Positions 26,173 through 35,941 of a DNA stretch of 64,000 nucleotides are shown here, one piece after another (within the stretch, counting starts at the first letter, position 1; each line of letters opens with the position of its first letter). Under the pieces are notes generated by a model, which made no database searches, had not been told where the DNA came from, and worked only from the letters and a program-made list of their open reading frames with translations. The translations under genes and the position numbers were made by a program. Origin of the DNA: Burkholderiales bacterium (lineage in GTDB: Bacteria; Pseudomonadota; Gammaproteobacteria; Burkholderiales; Casimicrobiaceae); assembly GCA_025354165.1 (NCBI GenBank), contig JANXNI010000096.1, forward strand, positions 31,529-95,528, in the 5' to 3' direction.

Positions 26173-26955
26173 TTACTGCATATGCCAGCCGTGGCTGACA
26201 GTGATGGATTGGCCGGTGAGCGCGTTCGACGGAAAGCCCGCCAAAAATATTGCGGTCTCGGCAACATCGGCTACGGTGGTGAATTCGCCGTCGACGGTGT
26301 CTTTGAGCATGACGTTTTTTATAACCTCGGCTTCGCTTATGCCCAGGGATTTTGCCTGTTCCGGAATTTGTTTTTCGACGAGCGGCGTGCGCACGAATCC
26401 AGGGCAAATGACGTTCGCGCGAATGTTGTCTTTTGCGCCTTCCTTGGCGACCACTTTGGCGAGGCCGATCAGGCCATGTTTAGCAGTGACGTACGGGGCT
26501 TTGAGTGGAGAGGCTTCGTGTGAATGCACCGAACCCATGTAGATGATGCTTCCGCCCTTGCCGGAGGCGATCATCGCTCGCATGCAGGCGCGCGTAGTGA
26601 GGAACGCGCCGTCAGCGTGAATCGCCATCAGCCGCTTCCAGTCCTCGTATTTCAGTTCAACGATAGCGCTGATAATTTGAATACCCGCATTACTGATCAA
26701 CACATCGACCGTGCCGTAGGCAGCGACTACGGCCGCGACACCGGCATCGACCTGCGCTTCATCGGTCACGTTCATGGCGACGGCCATCGCCGTGCCGCCC
26801 GACGCGGTGATCTCGGCGGCTGTAGCCGTTGCCGCATCAAGCGCGAGGTCGGCGATGACCACCTTTGCGCCTTCGCGTGCGAATTCGACAGCAATTTCTT
26901 TACCGATACCGCTTGCGGCGCCGGTGATGATGGCTACTTTATTTTGCAAGTGCAT
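26173..26955 (-). CDS. bdhA: 3-hydroxybutyrate dehydrogenase
   Basis: 260 residues, classical short-chain dehydrogenase. Cofactor motif T-G-A-A-S-G-I-G at 11-18, N-A-G at about 90, catalytic Ser in M-G-S-V-H-S-H-E, and Y-V-T-A-K. The H-S-H-E and the C-terminal S-V-S-H-G-W-H-M-Q endings match the D-3-hydroxybutyrate dehydrogenase subgroup. Interconverts 3-hydroxybutyrate and acetoacetate with NAD. Located next to acetoacetate decarboxylase and a patatin-like hydrolase, a grouping that suggests turnover of poly-3-hydroxybutyrate or ketone bodies. Confidence 0.9.
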   Translation of the reverse strand: MHLQNKVAIITGAASGIGKEIAVEFAREGAKVVIADLALDAATATAAEITASGGTAMAVAMNVTDEAQVDAGVAAVVAAYGTVDVLISNAGIQIISAIVELKYEDWKRLMAIHADGAFLTTRACMRAMIASGKGGSIIYMGSVHSHEASPLKAPYVTAKHGLIGLAKVVAKEGAKDNIRANVICPGFVRTPLVEKQIPEQAKSLGISEAEVIKNVMLKDTVDGEFTTVADVAETAIFLAGFPSNALTGQSITVSHGWHMQ

Positions 26956-27068
26956 GTTTAATTCCTGTTAGTCCGATTGTGTGTAGAGTAGGCCTCTTGT
27001 GCCCACGCGCCGGTCAACTAAAAATTGAGGTGTACGGAGCGCATTGAGATCAAAACGCCTACCAACGA

Positions 27069-27812
27069 TTACCGCTTCGCCAGATAGTCAAAAGCGACCG
27101 TGCCTAATGGCAGCGTCAAATCGGCGATGATGTGAACGGTGGAGAGCACTTCGAGCACCGGCAAATCCGCCACCGGAGCCAGCGCATGATCGCGCAGATC
27201 AAGCGCGCCAGGACCGCTCCATGCGCCCTTCACGGTAATGTCGGTGAGCGCGTATTGCACGAGCTCGCAAATGCGCGCGCTGCCATCGACGTGCGGAATG
27301 ATTTTGAGCAAAAAACTCGGCGTAGCCATACTCTTGGCGACCACTTCCCGGTCAAGCGCCTTGTGCTTGAAACCCATCGTGCCAGTCGCCACGCGGAAGT
27401 CGCTGTAGTCGAGCGTGCCCATCAAGGTGTCCTTGTGAACACGCAGCTCCGGATCGCCCAGTTTTTTTGGGAACCCCCAGAGTTCGCGGCCTGCGGCAAT
27501 CGGTGGATGATCATTCAGATACATGCTGTGAACATAGCCACCTGCCACGCCATCAAGCGTCACCGGAATCACCTGCCCCGATTCGCAGTAATGGCCGAAT
27601 CCCGTTGAGTCGGGCATGTTGATGAACTCATACTTAACCACGGGCTCGGCAAGCTTCAGCGGGGCCGGGATCAGCGCCTCAAGCAGCTTCGGATCAGTGC
27701 GATAAGTGATGATCAGGTATTCGCGATCAACGAAGCGATAAGGCCCCGGTGGATACGCCGGGTTATGCATCGGCATCGCGAAAGCGTTTTTTCTGATGTC
27801 GTCTTCAGTCAT
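27069..27812 (-). CDS. adc: acetoacetate decarboxylase
   Basis: 247 residues, full length. Converts acetoacetate to acetone and CO2 through a Schiff base. The [10 protein letters not shown] segment contains the catalytic Lys pair of the family, and H-S-M-Y-L-N-D is the usual preceding strand. It lies 13 bases downstream of the patatin-like gene and upstream of bdhA, so these three probably work in 3-hydroxybutyrate/acetoacetate metabolism. Confidence 0.9.
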   Translation of the reverse strand: MTEDDIRKNAFAMPMHNPAYPPGPYRFVDREYLIITYRTDPKLLEALIPAPLKLAEPVVKYEFINMPDSTGFGHYCESGQVIPVTLDGVAGGYVHSMYLNDHPPIAAGRELWGFPKKLGDPELRVHKDTLMGTLDYSDFRVATGTMGFKHKALDREVVAKSMATPSFLLKIIPHVDGSARICELVQYALTDITVKGAWSGPGALDLRDHALAPVADLPVLEVLSTVHIIADLTLPLGTVAFDYLAKR

Positions 27813-27825
27813 GGGTAGCTCGCCC

Positions 27826-28950
27826 TTATTCCTGCGCTAGTTCGTGAATGATGAGACCCGCGTGCGGCGGCAACGGTTGCAGCCACGCTTCGTGCGAAAG
27901 CGCTCGCAGCGCGTCGTGGCGCCCGGCATGCCAACGCCCGTCGACGCTCTCCGAGTTGAAATCAATGTCTTTGAACGTATCCTCGCCTTCGCGCGCCTTC
28001 AAAATCAAATGCACTACATTCACCGTACGATCGTGGCCCATCGCGATCAGGTGGGCCAGAGCGTCTCGCTTCTTCGACCCGGCTGGCAGCTCGCGACTCA
28101 AAGCGCGGATCGCGCGTTGCAAATTCTGAATGCGCTGTTGACTCTCAAGCTGCTCCATGCTGCGGCTTGCGTATTGAATGCTTTTGTAGCGCGCCATCGC
28201 CTCACTGATACAGGTGGGCGCTGACTCCGTGGGATCCCACACGTCGACCATGAAACAGAGCGCATCTTCATCGCTGTGGTCGCGCAGAAATACGTCAAGC
28301 GGCGAGTTGGAATAGATACCACCGTCCCAGTAGTAGCGCCCGTCAATTTCAATCGCAGGAAAACCCGGTGGCAGCGCGCCGCTAGCCATGATGTGCTCCG
28401 GCGTAATGGGTGCCTTTTGCCGATGACTGTCGAACAATTTGACCTGTCCGTTTTCAACATCCACCGCGCAGACAGTAAGCCGCGTGCGTTTGCTGTTGAG
28501 ATAATCGAAGTCCACGTAGCGCTCGAGCGTGGCCTTGAGCGGAGAGGTGTCGTAAAAACTGGTCTCAACAATCGGTCGTGTCTGGTGCAAGTCCCACAAT
28601 GCTCCCGAGCGCGGAGTGAAAAAACCGGGCACGCCGTTGGTGATTGTGTTGCTGGTCGCCGCAGACTGGGAAGCCGTTTGCAGCCAGGGCATCCACATGA
28701 GCCATGACGGCGGCAGATCTGGCGTCGAACTGGACAAACTTTCCCAAAGTGCGCGTAATTTGGCAACACGCTTCTCGGGTGGATTGCCAGCGATCACCGC
28801 GCCGTTAATCGCACCAATCGAGGTGCCGATTACCCAATCGACGTCGACCTTCCCGTGACTCAGCGCATCGAAGACACCAGCCTGATAAGCACCGAGCGCA
28901 CCGCCTCCCTGCAAAATCAGAACGGTGCGTTGACGCTTTTTCATCGCCAT
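27826..28950 (-). CDS. patatin-like phospholipase (DUF3734-type)
   Basis: 374 residues. Patatin core at about 8-215: oxyanion motif [11 protein letters not shown] at 15-25, nucleophile Ser in G-T-S-I-G-A-I-N-G at 42-50, and the D-G-G dyad motif in Y-W-D-G-G-I-Y-S. The C-terminal 150 residues form the extra domain seen in patatin proteins of PHB-producing proteobacteria. No signal peptide. Its position ahead of adc suggests an intracellular role, perhaps hydrolysis of lipid or polyester substrates. That role is inference. Confidence 0.87.
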   Translation of the reverse strand: MAMKKRQRTVLILQGGGALGAYQAGVFDALSHGKVDVDWVIGTSIGAINGAVIAGNPPEKRVAKLRALWESLSSSTPDLPPSWLMWMPWLQTASQSAATSNTITNGVPGFFTPRSGALWDLHQTRPIVETSFYDTSPLKATLERYVDFDYLNSKRTRLTVCAVDVENGQVKLFDSHRQKAPITPEHIMASGALPPGFPAIEIDGRYYWDGGIYSNSPLDVFLRDHSDEDALCFMVDVWDPTESAPTCISEAMARYKSIQYASRSMEQLESQQRIQNLQRAIRALSRELPAGSKKRDALAHLIAMGHDRTVNVVHLILKAREGEDTFKDIDFNSESVDGRWHAGRHDALRALSHEAWLQPLPPHAGLIIHELAQE

Positions 28951-28984
28951 TGGGTCGCGACGAAGCGGACGTCAGGACTCATCA

Positions 28985-29518
28985 TCAAGCGGAGTTTTTC
29001 ATTCCGTTCGCCATCTTGGCCATAGCAATGGCGAGCGCGGCACCGCCGAGCGTCTTGATGAGACCCGTGTGCTGCGCATAGAACGAGCTCATCTGATCCA
29101 CCACCCCAGGTGAATGCTGCTCGGCGTGCGTCGCGATTTGTGCCACTTGATCGGGCGTTAGCGTGTTCAATTGCTCGGGCGTGGGATTGGTCGTGACCGT
29201 GCCGCCGCTGCCCATCAGGTTGGACAGCGCCCCACTCGACGACAGGGCGGCGATCGCTGCGGGTGTGAGGCTCGCGAGCAGCGTGCTCATCATGCCCGAT
29301 TGCTGTTGCGAATTGCCGTTACCAAACAACTGACCAACCATTTGTCCGAACGGAGGCGTCTGGTCGGAACGAAAAGCGGCCGACAAGCCGTCGGTCAGTA
29401 ACCCACCCGGCGCGCTTTGCGCTACCTGCTGAAAGTGATCTTCTGCCTGCGCCGTGTTCGAGTTCGAACCGGTGCCACCGAGATACTGCTGAAGCAGTCC
29501 ACCAAAATCAAATGCCAT
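28985..29518 (-). CDS. hypothetical protein, Gln/Gly/Ser-rich
   Basis: 177 residues, no recognised family with certainty. It begins M-A-F-D-F-G-G-L-L-Q-Q-Y-L-G, has low-complexity Gly/Asn/Gln stretches, a T-P-x-Q-L-N-T-L-T-P-x-Q-V segment, and a C-terminal hydrophobic helix T-L-G-G-A-A-L-A-I-A-M-A-K-M. The pattern recalls DUF937/YidB-like proteins but is not enough to assign. It is 12 bases upstream of... the small YeaQ-like gene lies upstream of it in the transcript by the same spacing, so the two are probably cotranscribed. Confidence 0.65.
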   Translation of the reverse strand: MAFDFGGLLQQYLGGTGSNSNTAQAEDHFQQVAQSAPGGLLTDGLSAAFRSDQTPPFGQMVGQLFGNGNSQQQSGMMSTLLASLTPAAIAALSSSGALSNLMGSGGTVTTNPTPEQLNTLTPDQVAQIATHAEQHSPGVVDQMSSFYAQHTGLIKTLGGAALAIAMAKMANGMKNSA

Positions 29519-29530
29519 AATGTGCTGCTC

Positions 29531-29782
29531 CTATGAGTTGTTTTTGGTGACGAGGTGATAAATCACCAGCAGAATTACAGAGCCAATGATGGCTGCAATG
29601 AACCCCGCAAAATGACCGGGTTTATAAAGACCCAGAGCCTGCCCAAGATACGTGGCACCAATCGAGCCCGCAATCCCTAACACTGCGGTCATAAAAAAAC
29701 CGGCAGGGCCCTTACCGGGAGTGATCATTTTTGCGATCATGCCCGCAAAAAATCCGATGACGATAGTCCAGACAATTTCCAT
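29531..29782 (-). CDS. GlsB/YeaQ/YmgE-family small membrane protein
   Basis: 83 residues, three membrane helices with the Gly-rich family pattern W-T-I-V-I-G-F-F-A-G-M-I-A-K and T-P-G-K-G-P-A-G-F. The start at 29782 is used because the family begins just before the first helix; the 68-residue upstream extension is not conserved-looking. Related proteins are transglycosylase-associated or stress-induced membrane proteins of unclear function. Confidence 0.83.
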   Translation of the reverse strand: MEIVWTIVIGFFAGMIAKMITPGKGPAGFFMTAVLGIAGSIGATYLGQALGLYKPGHFAGFIAAIIGSVILLVIYHLVTKNNS

Positions 29783-30099
29783 AAAGTGCACCTCTATAGG
29801 GCGTTCGAATTGAACGCGTTGCTTTACGATCTTATTGTGTTGAGGCTCACTGACCGCCCGCTGACCAAGGGCGAACGCGCTTGCATCGGCGCGATCGCAG
29901 GATAAAAGCAGTAGCCCTGACGCAGATTTGCTTGCACCGAAATCTTTGCTAGCCCAGCTCGAGGCGCACGTGGGGCGTGAACGCACAAAGGAGAACGCAG
30001 CTTGCCTGCATGAGGACTGGGAGCGGTTTCGGGCAGTGCTTCTACACGCGAACCGCAGCGATCACCCGCGCGCAGTCCATCATCGCCGCTGAAGTTACC
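29783..30099. other. intergenic region without a gene
   Basis: 317 bases between the small membrane protein start and the end of the giant repeat gene. No convincing ORF, repeat or terminator was seen. It must contain the promoter for the leftward YeaQ-like gene. Confidence 0.4.
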
Positions 30100-33000
30100 T
30101 CACGGCGGTGCCAAGTCCAGCTGAATGGAAGCCGTGGCATCGATGCAGTTGGTCGGAACACCGGACTCACACAATCGATAGTTAATGGTGTAAAGCCCCG
30201 TCGGTGTCGCTGGATTGATTGAAATCACGCCCGCAGAATTCACAATGAAATTGATGTCAGCCGATGAATAAACGGCTGTTACCGGCGTGACTGCCACCCC
30301 TTTGAGCATGTCGTTTGTACTCAGGTTGAACGTATTGACGCCGGAAAATTTGTAGAGCTGAATCAAGCCGTCATCTACTGCCACTACCGAAATCGGTACC
30401 GTAATCGTGACGCTGACCGGCCCGCTACAAGGAGCATTCCCCACCGTCCGACAGATGCTGTAGGTCGCTGTTTGGGTGGTACCACCGGGCGCGTTTGCCG
30501 CCAGTGTGAGCAGGCCTCCGACCTGACTCAAGTATGCGCTGCCGGTGGTGAACGTCACCGTCACCACACTCGAATCCGGTGAGCCGCCATTTAGGCTGTC
30601 ATTGGACAGTAGATTGAGCGTGCCGCCCGGACTCAGAGTCGCTGCGTCAGCGACCGCATTGATGGTGCTTGGTGCTGAAATCGTGAAGCCGACGGTCGCG
30701 CTGCATAAGGTGTTGGCCGGACTCTGGCAGATGCTGTAGGTACCCATGTGCATAGTGCCGGGAGGGGCGACTGGCGACAACGTAACCAGACCGCCCGCTT
30801 GCGATAGCAGCTCACTTGAAGTCTGGAAAGTGACCGTGACCTGGCTTGATAGCGGTACCGCCCCGTTGAGGCTGTCATTCGCTAGCAGATTGAAGGTGCC
30901 GCCCGGGAGGACGGTGGCGGTATCGGCTACCGCAGTAATTGCGCCAGGCACTGTGATAGTTACGGCTACGTTCGCGCTGCACAGGGTGTTGGCCGGGCTC
31001 TGGCAAATGCCGTAAGTGGCGGTTTGCGTGCTGCCTGGAGGAGCCCCCGCTGCCAGACTCAGCACCCCTCCCACCTGAGTGAGATAAGCGCTCGCTGTAT
31101 TAAACGTTACGGTGACTTGTGCCGCTAGTGGCACTGCCCCATTAAGGCTGTCGTTGGCTAGAAGATCAAGCGTTCCGCCAGGATTCAGCGTGGCGCTGTC
31201 CGCCAGCGCAATGATGGTGCCCGGTACGGTAATGGTGACACTGACGGTAGCACTGCACAGCGTATTCGCCGGGCTCTGGCAGATACTGTAGGTCGCTGTT
31301 TGCGTACTGCCCGCAGGCGCGCCTGCAGCCAGTGTCAGTAAGCCGCCTGACTGACTGAGATAGGCGCTGGCCGTATTGAACGTCACGGTGACTTGTGCAG
31401 GTAGCGGAGCAGCACCGTTGAGACTGTCGTTGGCGAGAAGGTTAAGCGTGCCACCAGCGCTTAGCGTAGCCGTGTCCGCGACTGCTGCGATCGCGCTCGG
31501 TACATTGATAGTCACGTTGACGACAGCGCTGCAAGGCGTATTTACCGGAATCCGACAAATGCTGTAAGTCGCGCTTTGTGTGCTGCCCGCAGGCGCTCCT
31601 GCAGCGAGTGTCAGAAGTCCACCATTCTGACTGAGATAGGCGCTTGCCGTGTTGAAGGTCACCGTGACTTGCGCGGCTAGTGGAGCGGCGCCATTGAGGC
31701 TGTCGTTGGCGAGCAGATTGAGTGTGCCGCCGGGGCTCAGTGTGGCGGTGTCGGCGACCGCTGCGATGGTGCTCGACACGGTGACGATCACGTTCACAGT
31801 CGAGCTACAGAGCGTGTTCGCTGGACTCTGGCAAATACCGTACGTGGCGGTTTGCGTGCTGCCTGCAGGAGCACCGGCGGCGAGTGTCAGCACGCCCCCC
31901 GCCTGAGTGAGATAGGCGCTAGTTGTGTTGAAAGTGACGGTGACCTGAGAGGCCAGCGGTGCCGCACCGTTAAGACTATCGTTGGCAAGCAGATTAAGCG
32001 TGCCGCCGGGGTTGAGTGTCGCGGCATCTGCCACAGCAGTGATGGCAGAGATTGCGCCGGGCACCGTAATCGTTATCGGGACGACCCCGCTGCAATTAGC
32101 GCTGACCGAGCGCTCGCAGAGGCGATAGCTGGCGATTTGTGTCGTGCCCACTGGCGTCGCCGATGAGACCGTCAGTACGCCACCCGCCTCACTCAGGTAG
32201 ACGCTGTTCGAATTGAAAATTAATGTTACTTGCGCCGCCGTCGGGACGGCGCCGTTCATTTCGTCGTTAGCCAGCAAATTGAGTGTGCGTCCCGGTGCCA
32301 GCGAGGCGAAATCGGCCGTGGCGATAACGCGCGAGGTAACGGCAATCGTCACGGACGCTGTAGCGCTACAGATCGTGTTGTCAGCCGCCGCGCAAAGCGT
32401 GTAGCTAGCTGATTGCGTGGTTCCACGCGGGGCAATTGCGGCGAGCGTAAGCAGGCCGTCGGTCTGGGTGAGGTAACTACTGCTGGTTTGAAATCTGACG
32501 ACTACGTCCACCGGCAACGGTACTGCACCATTAAACGCATCATTGGCAAGCAGGTTGAGCGTGTCTCCCGGCGACAACGTCGCGCTGTCAGCAGCGGTCG
32601 CGATCGTACCGGGAACCGTTACGACGACATTGACTGGCCCACTGCACGGCGCATTGCCGACCGCGTTGCAGATGCTGTAGCTAGCGCGCTGTGTACTCCC
32701 GGTTGGGGCGTTACTGGCGAGTCGCAACACGCCTCCCACTTGAGAGAGGAACGCACTGTTAGTTGCAAACGTGACGTTCACCCGAGACGACAATGGCACT
32801 ACGCCGTTGAGCGAATCGTTCGCGAGCAGATTGAACGTCCCCCCGGGGGCGAGGCTGACGGAATCTGCGGTGGCGCTGATGCCACCCAGTACTGTTATTG
32901 TGACGAGTACAGGGCCACTGCATTGCGTATTGGCAGGCAACAGACAAAGGCTGTAAGTCGCGCTTTGTGTGCTGCCCAGCGGCGCTGAAGCCGCTAGCGT

Positions 33001-35886
33001 CAACACACCGCTGCTCTGTGCTAAGTGCGCGCTGGCGGTACTAAAGTTCACGCTGACCTGCGTGGCGGAAGGCGCAGTGCCGTTGAGTCGATCATTCGCC
33101 AGCAGATTTAGCGAAGCTCCCGCTGCCAGTGTTGCCACGTCCGCCACCGCACTGAGACTGCTGGGCAGAGATACTGTCACCGGGACGGTAACGCACTGCG
33201 TCAGATCAAGCGCCGCGCACATTGTGTAAGTTGCGGTGAGCACGGCGCCGCTCGGCGCATTTGGTGCGACAACCACGCGACCGTTGACCAGCGAAAGATA
33301 CGACGTTGCCGAATTGAAGGTGAGGCGGACGCTGTTCAGCGTCGGCGTCGCACCATTCAGACGATCATTGTCGAGCACCGATGCGCTGTCACCGGGATTT
33401 AGCGCGAAGGTGTCAAGCGTTCCGAGGATAACCGAAACCGGTGGCGGCGTAACCGCGATGGTCACAGGCAACTGTCGGGTCTGAAATTTCAGCGCGCATT
33501 GCGGCGTGTTGATGGCTTTGTTGCCCAAGGCAAACAACCCTGACGAGGATATCTGACCACCACTACTCACCAACCACGGCAGCCCCTGCGGGCCAACGCT
33601 TAGCGCAACGCCGTTGCCCTTAACCGGTATGAAGGTTCCGCCGCGCGCGTTCCAGCGCTGCACGCCGCCCGCAAGATCGGTAATGAAAAGCGAGCCCTCC
33701 GGCCCCGAAGAGACGTCGGTAGCCGAAACGATCTGCAGCTGGCAGTTGTCTTTTTCGCACTTGAGCAGCTGTTTAGCGGGCGTCACAGCCCACAACTGGC
33801 CGGCGACGAACGTGATAGATTTGGCACGTAACGGAACGCCCACACCATAGGTTGTCACCAGCTCAAAGGTGTTGCTCACTGCGGAAAAGCGATAGACCTG
33901 ATCGTTGATCGCGTTAGTGGCATAAGCGCTACCATCCTGGCCGATGGCAATATCGTTAGCCTTGAACTCAAGCACCAGTCGCCACGCATCTTTCTCAAAG
34001 AAGGCGACGCGACCCTGCGAATCGACAATCCACGGCGCACCGTTCCCGCCGACGGCCAGTTTCTTGATTGAACCCGCTAATGCAAACTGGAAACGCTTCG
34101 ACGTATTGTCGAAGCAGTACAGGCCGCCATCCACGCCTGCCGCAAACACACTACCCTCAGCGCCGACGCCAACGTCAACATAGTTGCCCGGAATCATGGT
34201 GTAGATGAGTGGTTTGATGAGCTGCGGCAATATCGATGCGGCGGGCGGCGCAATCGTAATGATCGCTGGCGGCGATTGCATCGGCGTCTTTGTACCGCCT
34301 GGCGGCGCGACTTCGGGCTGTGCCAGAAACGCCGTCGACACGTAGAGCTCGCTGCGTTGGCCAATCATCCACGGGGTGCCACCGGGCCCGACCGCGACGC
34401 TACGCGCAGTGCCCGTAGCAGGTTTCCATTCGCGTGCTTTCAGATCAAACCAGAACAGCTCAAGCGCCGCTGTTGTGGCGTATACAGTGCCTTCGGGCCC
34501 AACCGCAAGGCTCGTCGCCCGGATACCCGGATAGGTGACCCAGCGATCAGCGATTCGGCGAGACACAAAGCCGTCCACATCAATGATCCACGGCTCTTCT
34601 GCTTTTCCTGAGTTAGCCGTATTGCCAACGGCGAGCAAACGTGCGCGGCGGCCAGGGCTAGCCACGTCGCTCCAAATTTTTGCGCGAGCGTCATATCGGC
34701 CGAGAGCACCTTCGCTGGTAACGACCCAAACATCACCTTGTGGCCCAACCGCAACTTCGGTAGCCCGAACGCCCGAGTCAAACCACTGACCCGACGCGTA
34801 ACGCAAAACGCGATTCTCGCTATCAACGCCCCACGCAGTTCCAGCTTTGCCGGCAGCAATGCGTTTGAATTTTCCGGGCAACGGCGTCCAGCCTTCTTTG
34901 CCCTTCCAGCGCCACGCGTTCTGCGTAGCGTCAATCGACATCACGGTCGCATCCGCACCGACGCTTAGTGACTCCGCTTGCCCGTTGACGCGTTTCCAGC
35001 TTAGCAGGCGCGTGAATAGAGCGGGCGTTTTGGTAACTGTAATAACGGCCGTGCCCGAGAACGAAGCACTTGCCCAAAGCGACCCGTTCTCCGACAAATA
35101 CCAAGGTTTTCCGCCCGGCCCAATAGCTACGGTGCGCATGGGCTCTGTCACGATTTCGGCTTGCCAGTCGGCGCCTTCGCTGCGCCAGCGATGCGCGGCA
35201 CCATTGCCGTCAATGAGTAAAATCGTGCCGTCCACCGCCGTGGCCAAACTGCGTATTCCAACCGAGGCAAACCGGTTCTGTAACACCCAATTCAAACCGT
35301 CAAATCGCTTGATTCCGCCTTGCGTATTCCACAGCCAGGGCAGTCCATGTTCGTCAACAACAACGTATTGGAAATCACCCGTTTCGGCGCCGCTGATGCG
35401 GCCCATCACCTCGCCGGTGGCGTCAACCGCTTCGAGCGCCCCGTCAAGCGAAAGCAAATACGTATTGCCATCCGGAGTGATGGCCACATCGCGCACTGCG
35501 ACGGCCCCAGTGCTGCGCCACCACGACCCATTCAGCACATAAAGTTGATCGTCGATCCCGATGGCTCGAATGGAACCATCCAAGCCCGCACGAACAGCTC
35601 GAAAAACGCCTGGCAGTTTCGTCCATGTTCCACCCGAAGTCTGCTTTTGCACCCAAGCGGAGCCCTCGGAATCGATGCTGTATACCGAGCCGTCAACAGA
35701 AATGGCAATGTCGATCGCGTTTCCGCGCACGCGGGTTAATTGAGGGTTTTCAACGAAGGGGTTAGTGCTCGTCTGCGTCTGCGCACCGGCTTCACCAAGT
35801 ACCGCTGTCATCGTGGCCAGTGCGACCAGCAGCGCCAGGACGGGTCGTGTGGCACCACGCCGAAGCCCGCACAGGAAGGGGGTCAC
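30100..35886 (-). CDS. giant secreted protein: beta-propeller-like N-terminus plus 12 Ig-like repeats
   Basis: 1928 residues. Signal peptide at 1-36 (V-L-A-L-L-V-A-L-A-T-M-T-A-V-L-G-E-A-G-A). Residues about 40-790 hold many short units of the form V-G-P-x-G-x-P-W-x-V-x-x-x-G-x-I, a tectonin/propeller-like pattern. Residues about 820-1928 are 12 tandem units of about 91 residues with the core N-L-L-A-N-D-S-L-N-G, V-T-V-T-F-N-T, and a C-x7-C pair near the end (I-C-Q-S-P-A-N-T-L-C). The pair suggests a disulfide in each unit. The start is GTG at 35886. It follows a secretin lipoprotein gene by 55 bases and is probably a surface-displayed or released adhesin-like protein. No LPxTG, autotransporter barrel or type I signal is seen. 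Confidence 0.85.
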   Translation of the reverse strand: MTPFLCGLRRGATRPVLALLVALATMTAVLGEAGAQTQTSTNPFVENPQLTRVRGNAIDIAISVDGSVYSIDSEGSAWVQKQTSGGTWTKLPGVFRAVRAGLDGSIRAIGIDDQLYVLNGSWWRSTGAVAVRDVAITPDGNTYLLSLDGALEAVDATGEVMGRISGAETGDFQYVVVDEHGLPWLWNTQGGIKRFDGLNWVLQNRFASVGIRSLATAVDGTILLIDGNGAAHRWRSEGADWQAEIVTEPMRTVAIGPGGKPWYLSENGSLWASASFSGTAVITVTKTPALFTRLLSWKRVNGQAESLSVGADATVMSIDATQNAWRWKGKEGWTPLPGKFKRIAAGKAGTAWGVDSENRVLRYASGQWFDSGVRATEVAVGPQGDVWVVTSEGALGRYDARAKIWSDVASPGRRARLLAVGNTANSGKAEEPWIIDVDGFVSRRIADRWVTYPGIRATSLAVGPEGTVYATTAALELFWFDLKAREWKPATGTARSVAVGPGGTPWMIGQRSELYVSTAFLAQPEVAPPGGTKTPMQSPPAIITIAPPAASILPQLIKPLIYTMIPGNYVDVGVGAEGSVFAAGVDGGLYCFDNTSKRFQFALAGSIKKLAVGGNGAPWIVDSQGRVAFFEKDAWRLVLEFKANDIAIGQDGSAYATNAINDQVYRFSAVSNTFELVTTYGVGVPLRAKSITFVAGQLWAVTPAKQLLKCEKDNCQLQIVSATDVSSGPEGSLFITDLAGGVQRWNARGGTFIPVKGNGVALSVGPQGLPWLVSSGGQISSSGLFALGNKAINTPQCALKFQTRQLPVTIAVTPPPVSVILGTLDTFALNPGDSASVLDNDRLNGATPTLNSVRLTFNSATSYLSLVNGRVVVAPNAPSGAVLTATYTMCAALDLTQCVTVPVTVSLPSSLSAVADVATLAAGASLNLLANDRLNGTAPSATQVSVNFSTASAHLAQSSGVLTLAASAPLGSTQSATYSLCLLPANTQCSGPVLVTITVLGGISATADSVSLAPGGTFNLLANDSLNGVVPLSSRVNVTFATNSAFLSQVGGVLRLASNAPTGSTQRASYSICNAVGNAPCSGPVNVVVTVPGTIATAADSATLSPGDTLNLLANDAFNGAVPLPVDVVVRFQTSSSYLTQTDGLLTLAAIAPRGTTQSASYTLCAAADNTICSATASVTIAVTSRVIATADFASLAPGRTLNLLANDEMNGAVPTAAQVTLIFNSNSVYLSEAGGVLTVSSATPVGTTQIASYRLCERSVSANCSGVVPITITVPGAISAITAVADAATLNPGGTLNLLANDSLNGAAPLASQVTVTFNTTSAYLTQAGGVLTLAAGAPAGSTQTATYGICQSPANTLCSSTVNVIVTVSSTIAAVADTATLSPGGTLNLLANDSLNGAAPLAAQVTVTFNTASAYLSQNGGLLTLAAGAPAGSTQSATYSICRIPVNTPCSAVVNVTINVPSAIAAVADTATLSAGGTLNLLANDSLNGAAPLPAQVTVTFNTASAYLSQSGGLLTLAAGAPAGSTQTATYSICQSPANTLCSATVSVTITVPGTIIALADSATLNPGGTLDLLANDSLNGAVPLAAQVTVTFNTASAYLTQVGGVLSLAAGAPPGSTQTATYGICQSPANTLCSANVAVTITVPGAITAVADTATVLPGGTFNLLANDSLNGAVPLSSQVTVTFQTSSELLSQAGGLVTLSPVAPPGTMHMGTYSICQSPANTLCSATVGFTISAPSTINAVADAATLSPGGTLNLLSNDSLNGGSPDSSVVTVTFTTGSAYLSQVGGLLTLAANAPGGTTQTATYSICRTVGNAPCSGPVSVTITVPISVVAVDDGLIQLYKFSGVNTFNLSTNDMLKGVAVTPVTAVYSSADINFIVNSAGVISINPATPTGLYTINYRLCESGVPTNCIDATASIQLDLAPP
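30103..33426 (-). repeat. 12 tandem coding repeats of about 273-276 bp
   Basis: The C-terminal Ig-like units of the giant protein. Units 6 to 9 are almost identical at the protein level, while the first and last two are diverged. This suggests recent unit duplication or gene conversion in the middle of the array. Confidence 0.9.
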
Positions 35887-35941
35887 AGTTGCCGCTCTAA
35901 ATCAGTTGGGTGAATGAAAAAAAGTGACGCTGGTATCGCGA

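Noticed and set aside
30103..33426. CRISPR-like regular repetition
   Set aside because: The repeats are long, in frame and coding; there are no spacers.
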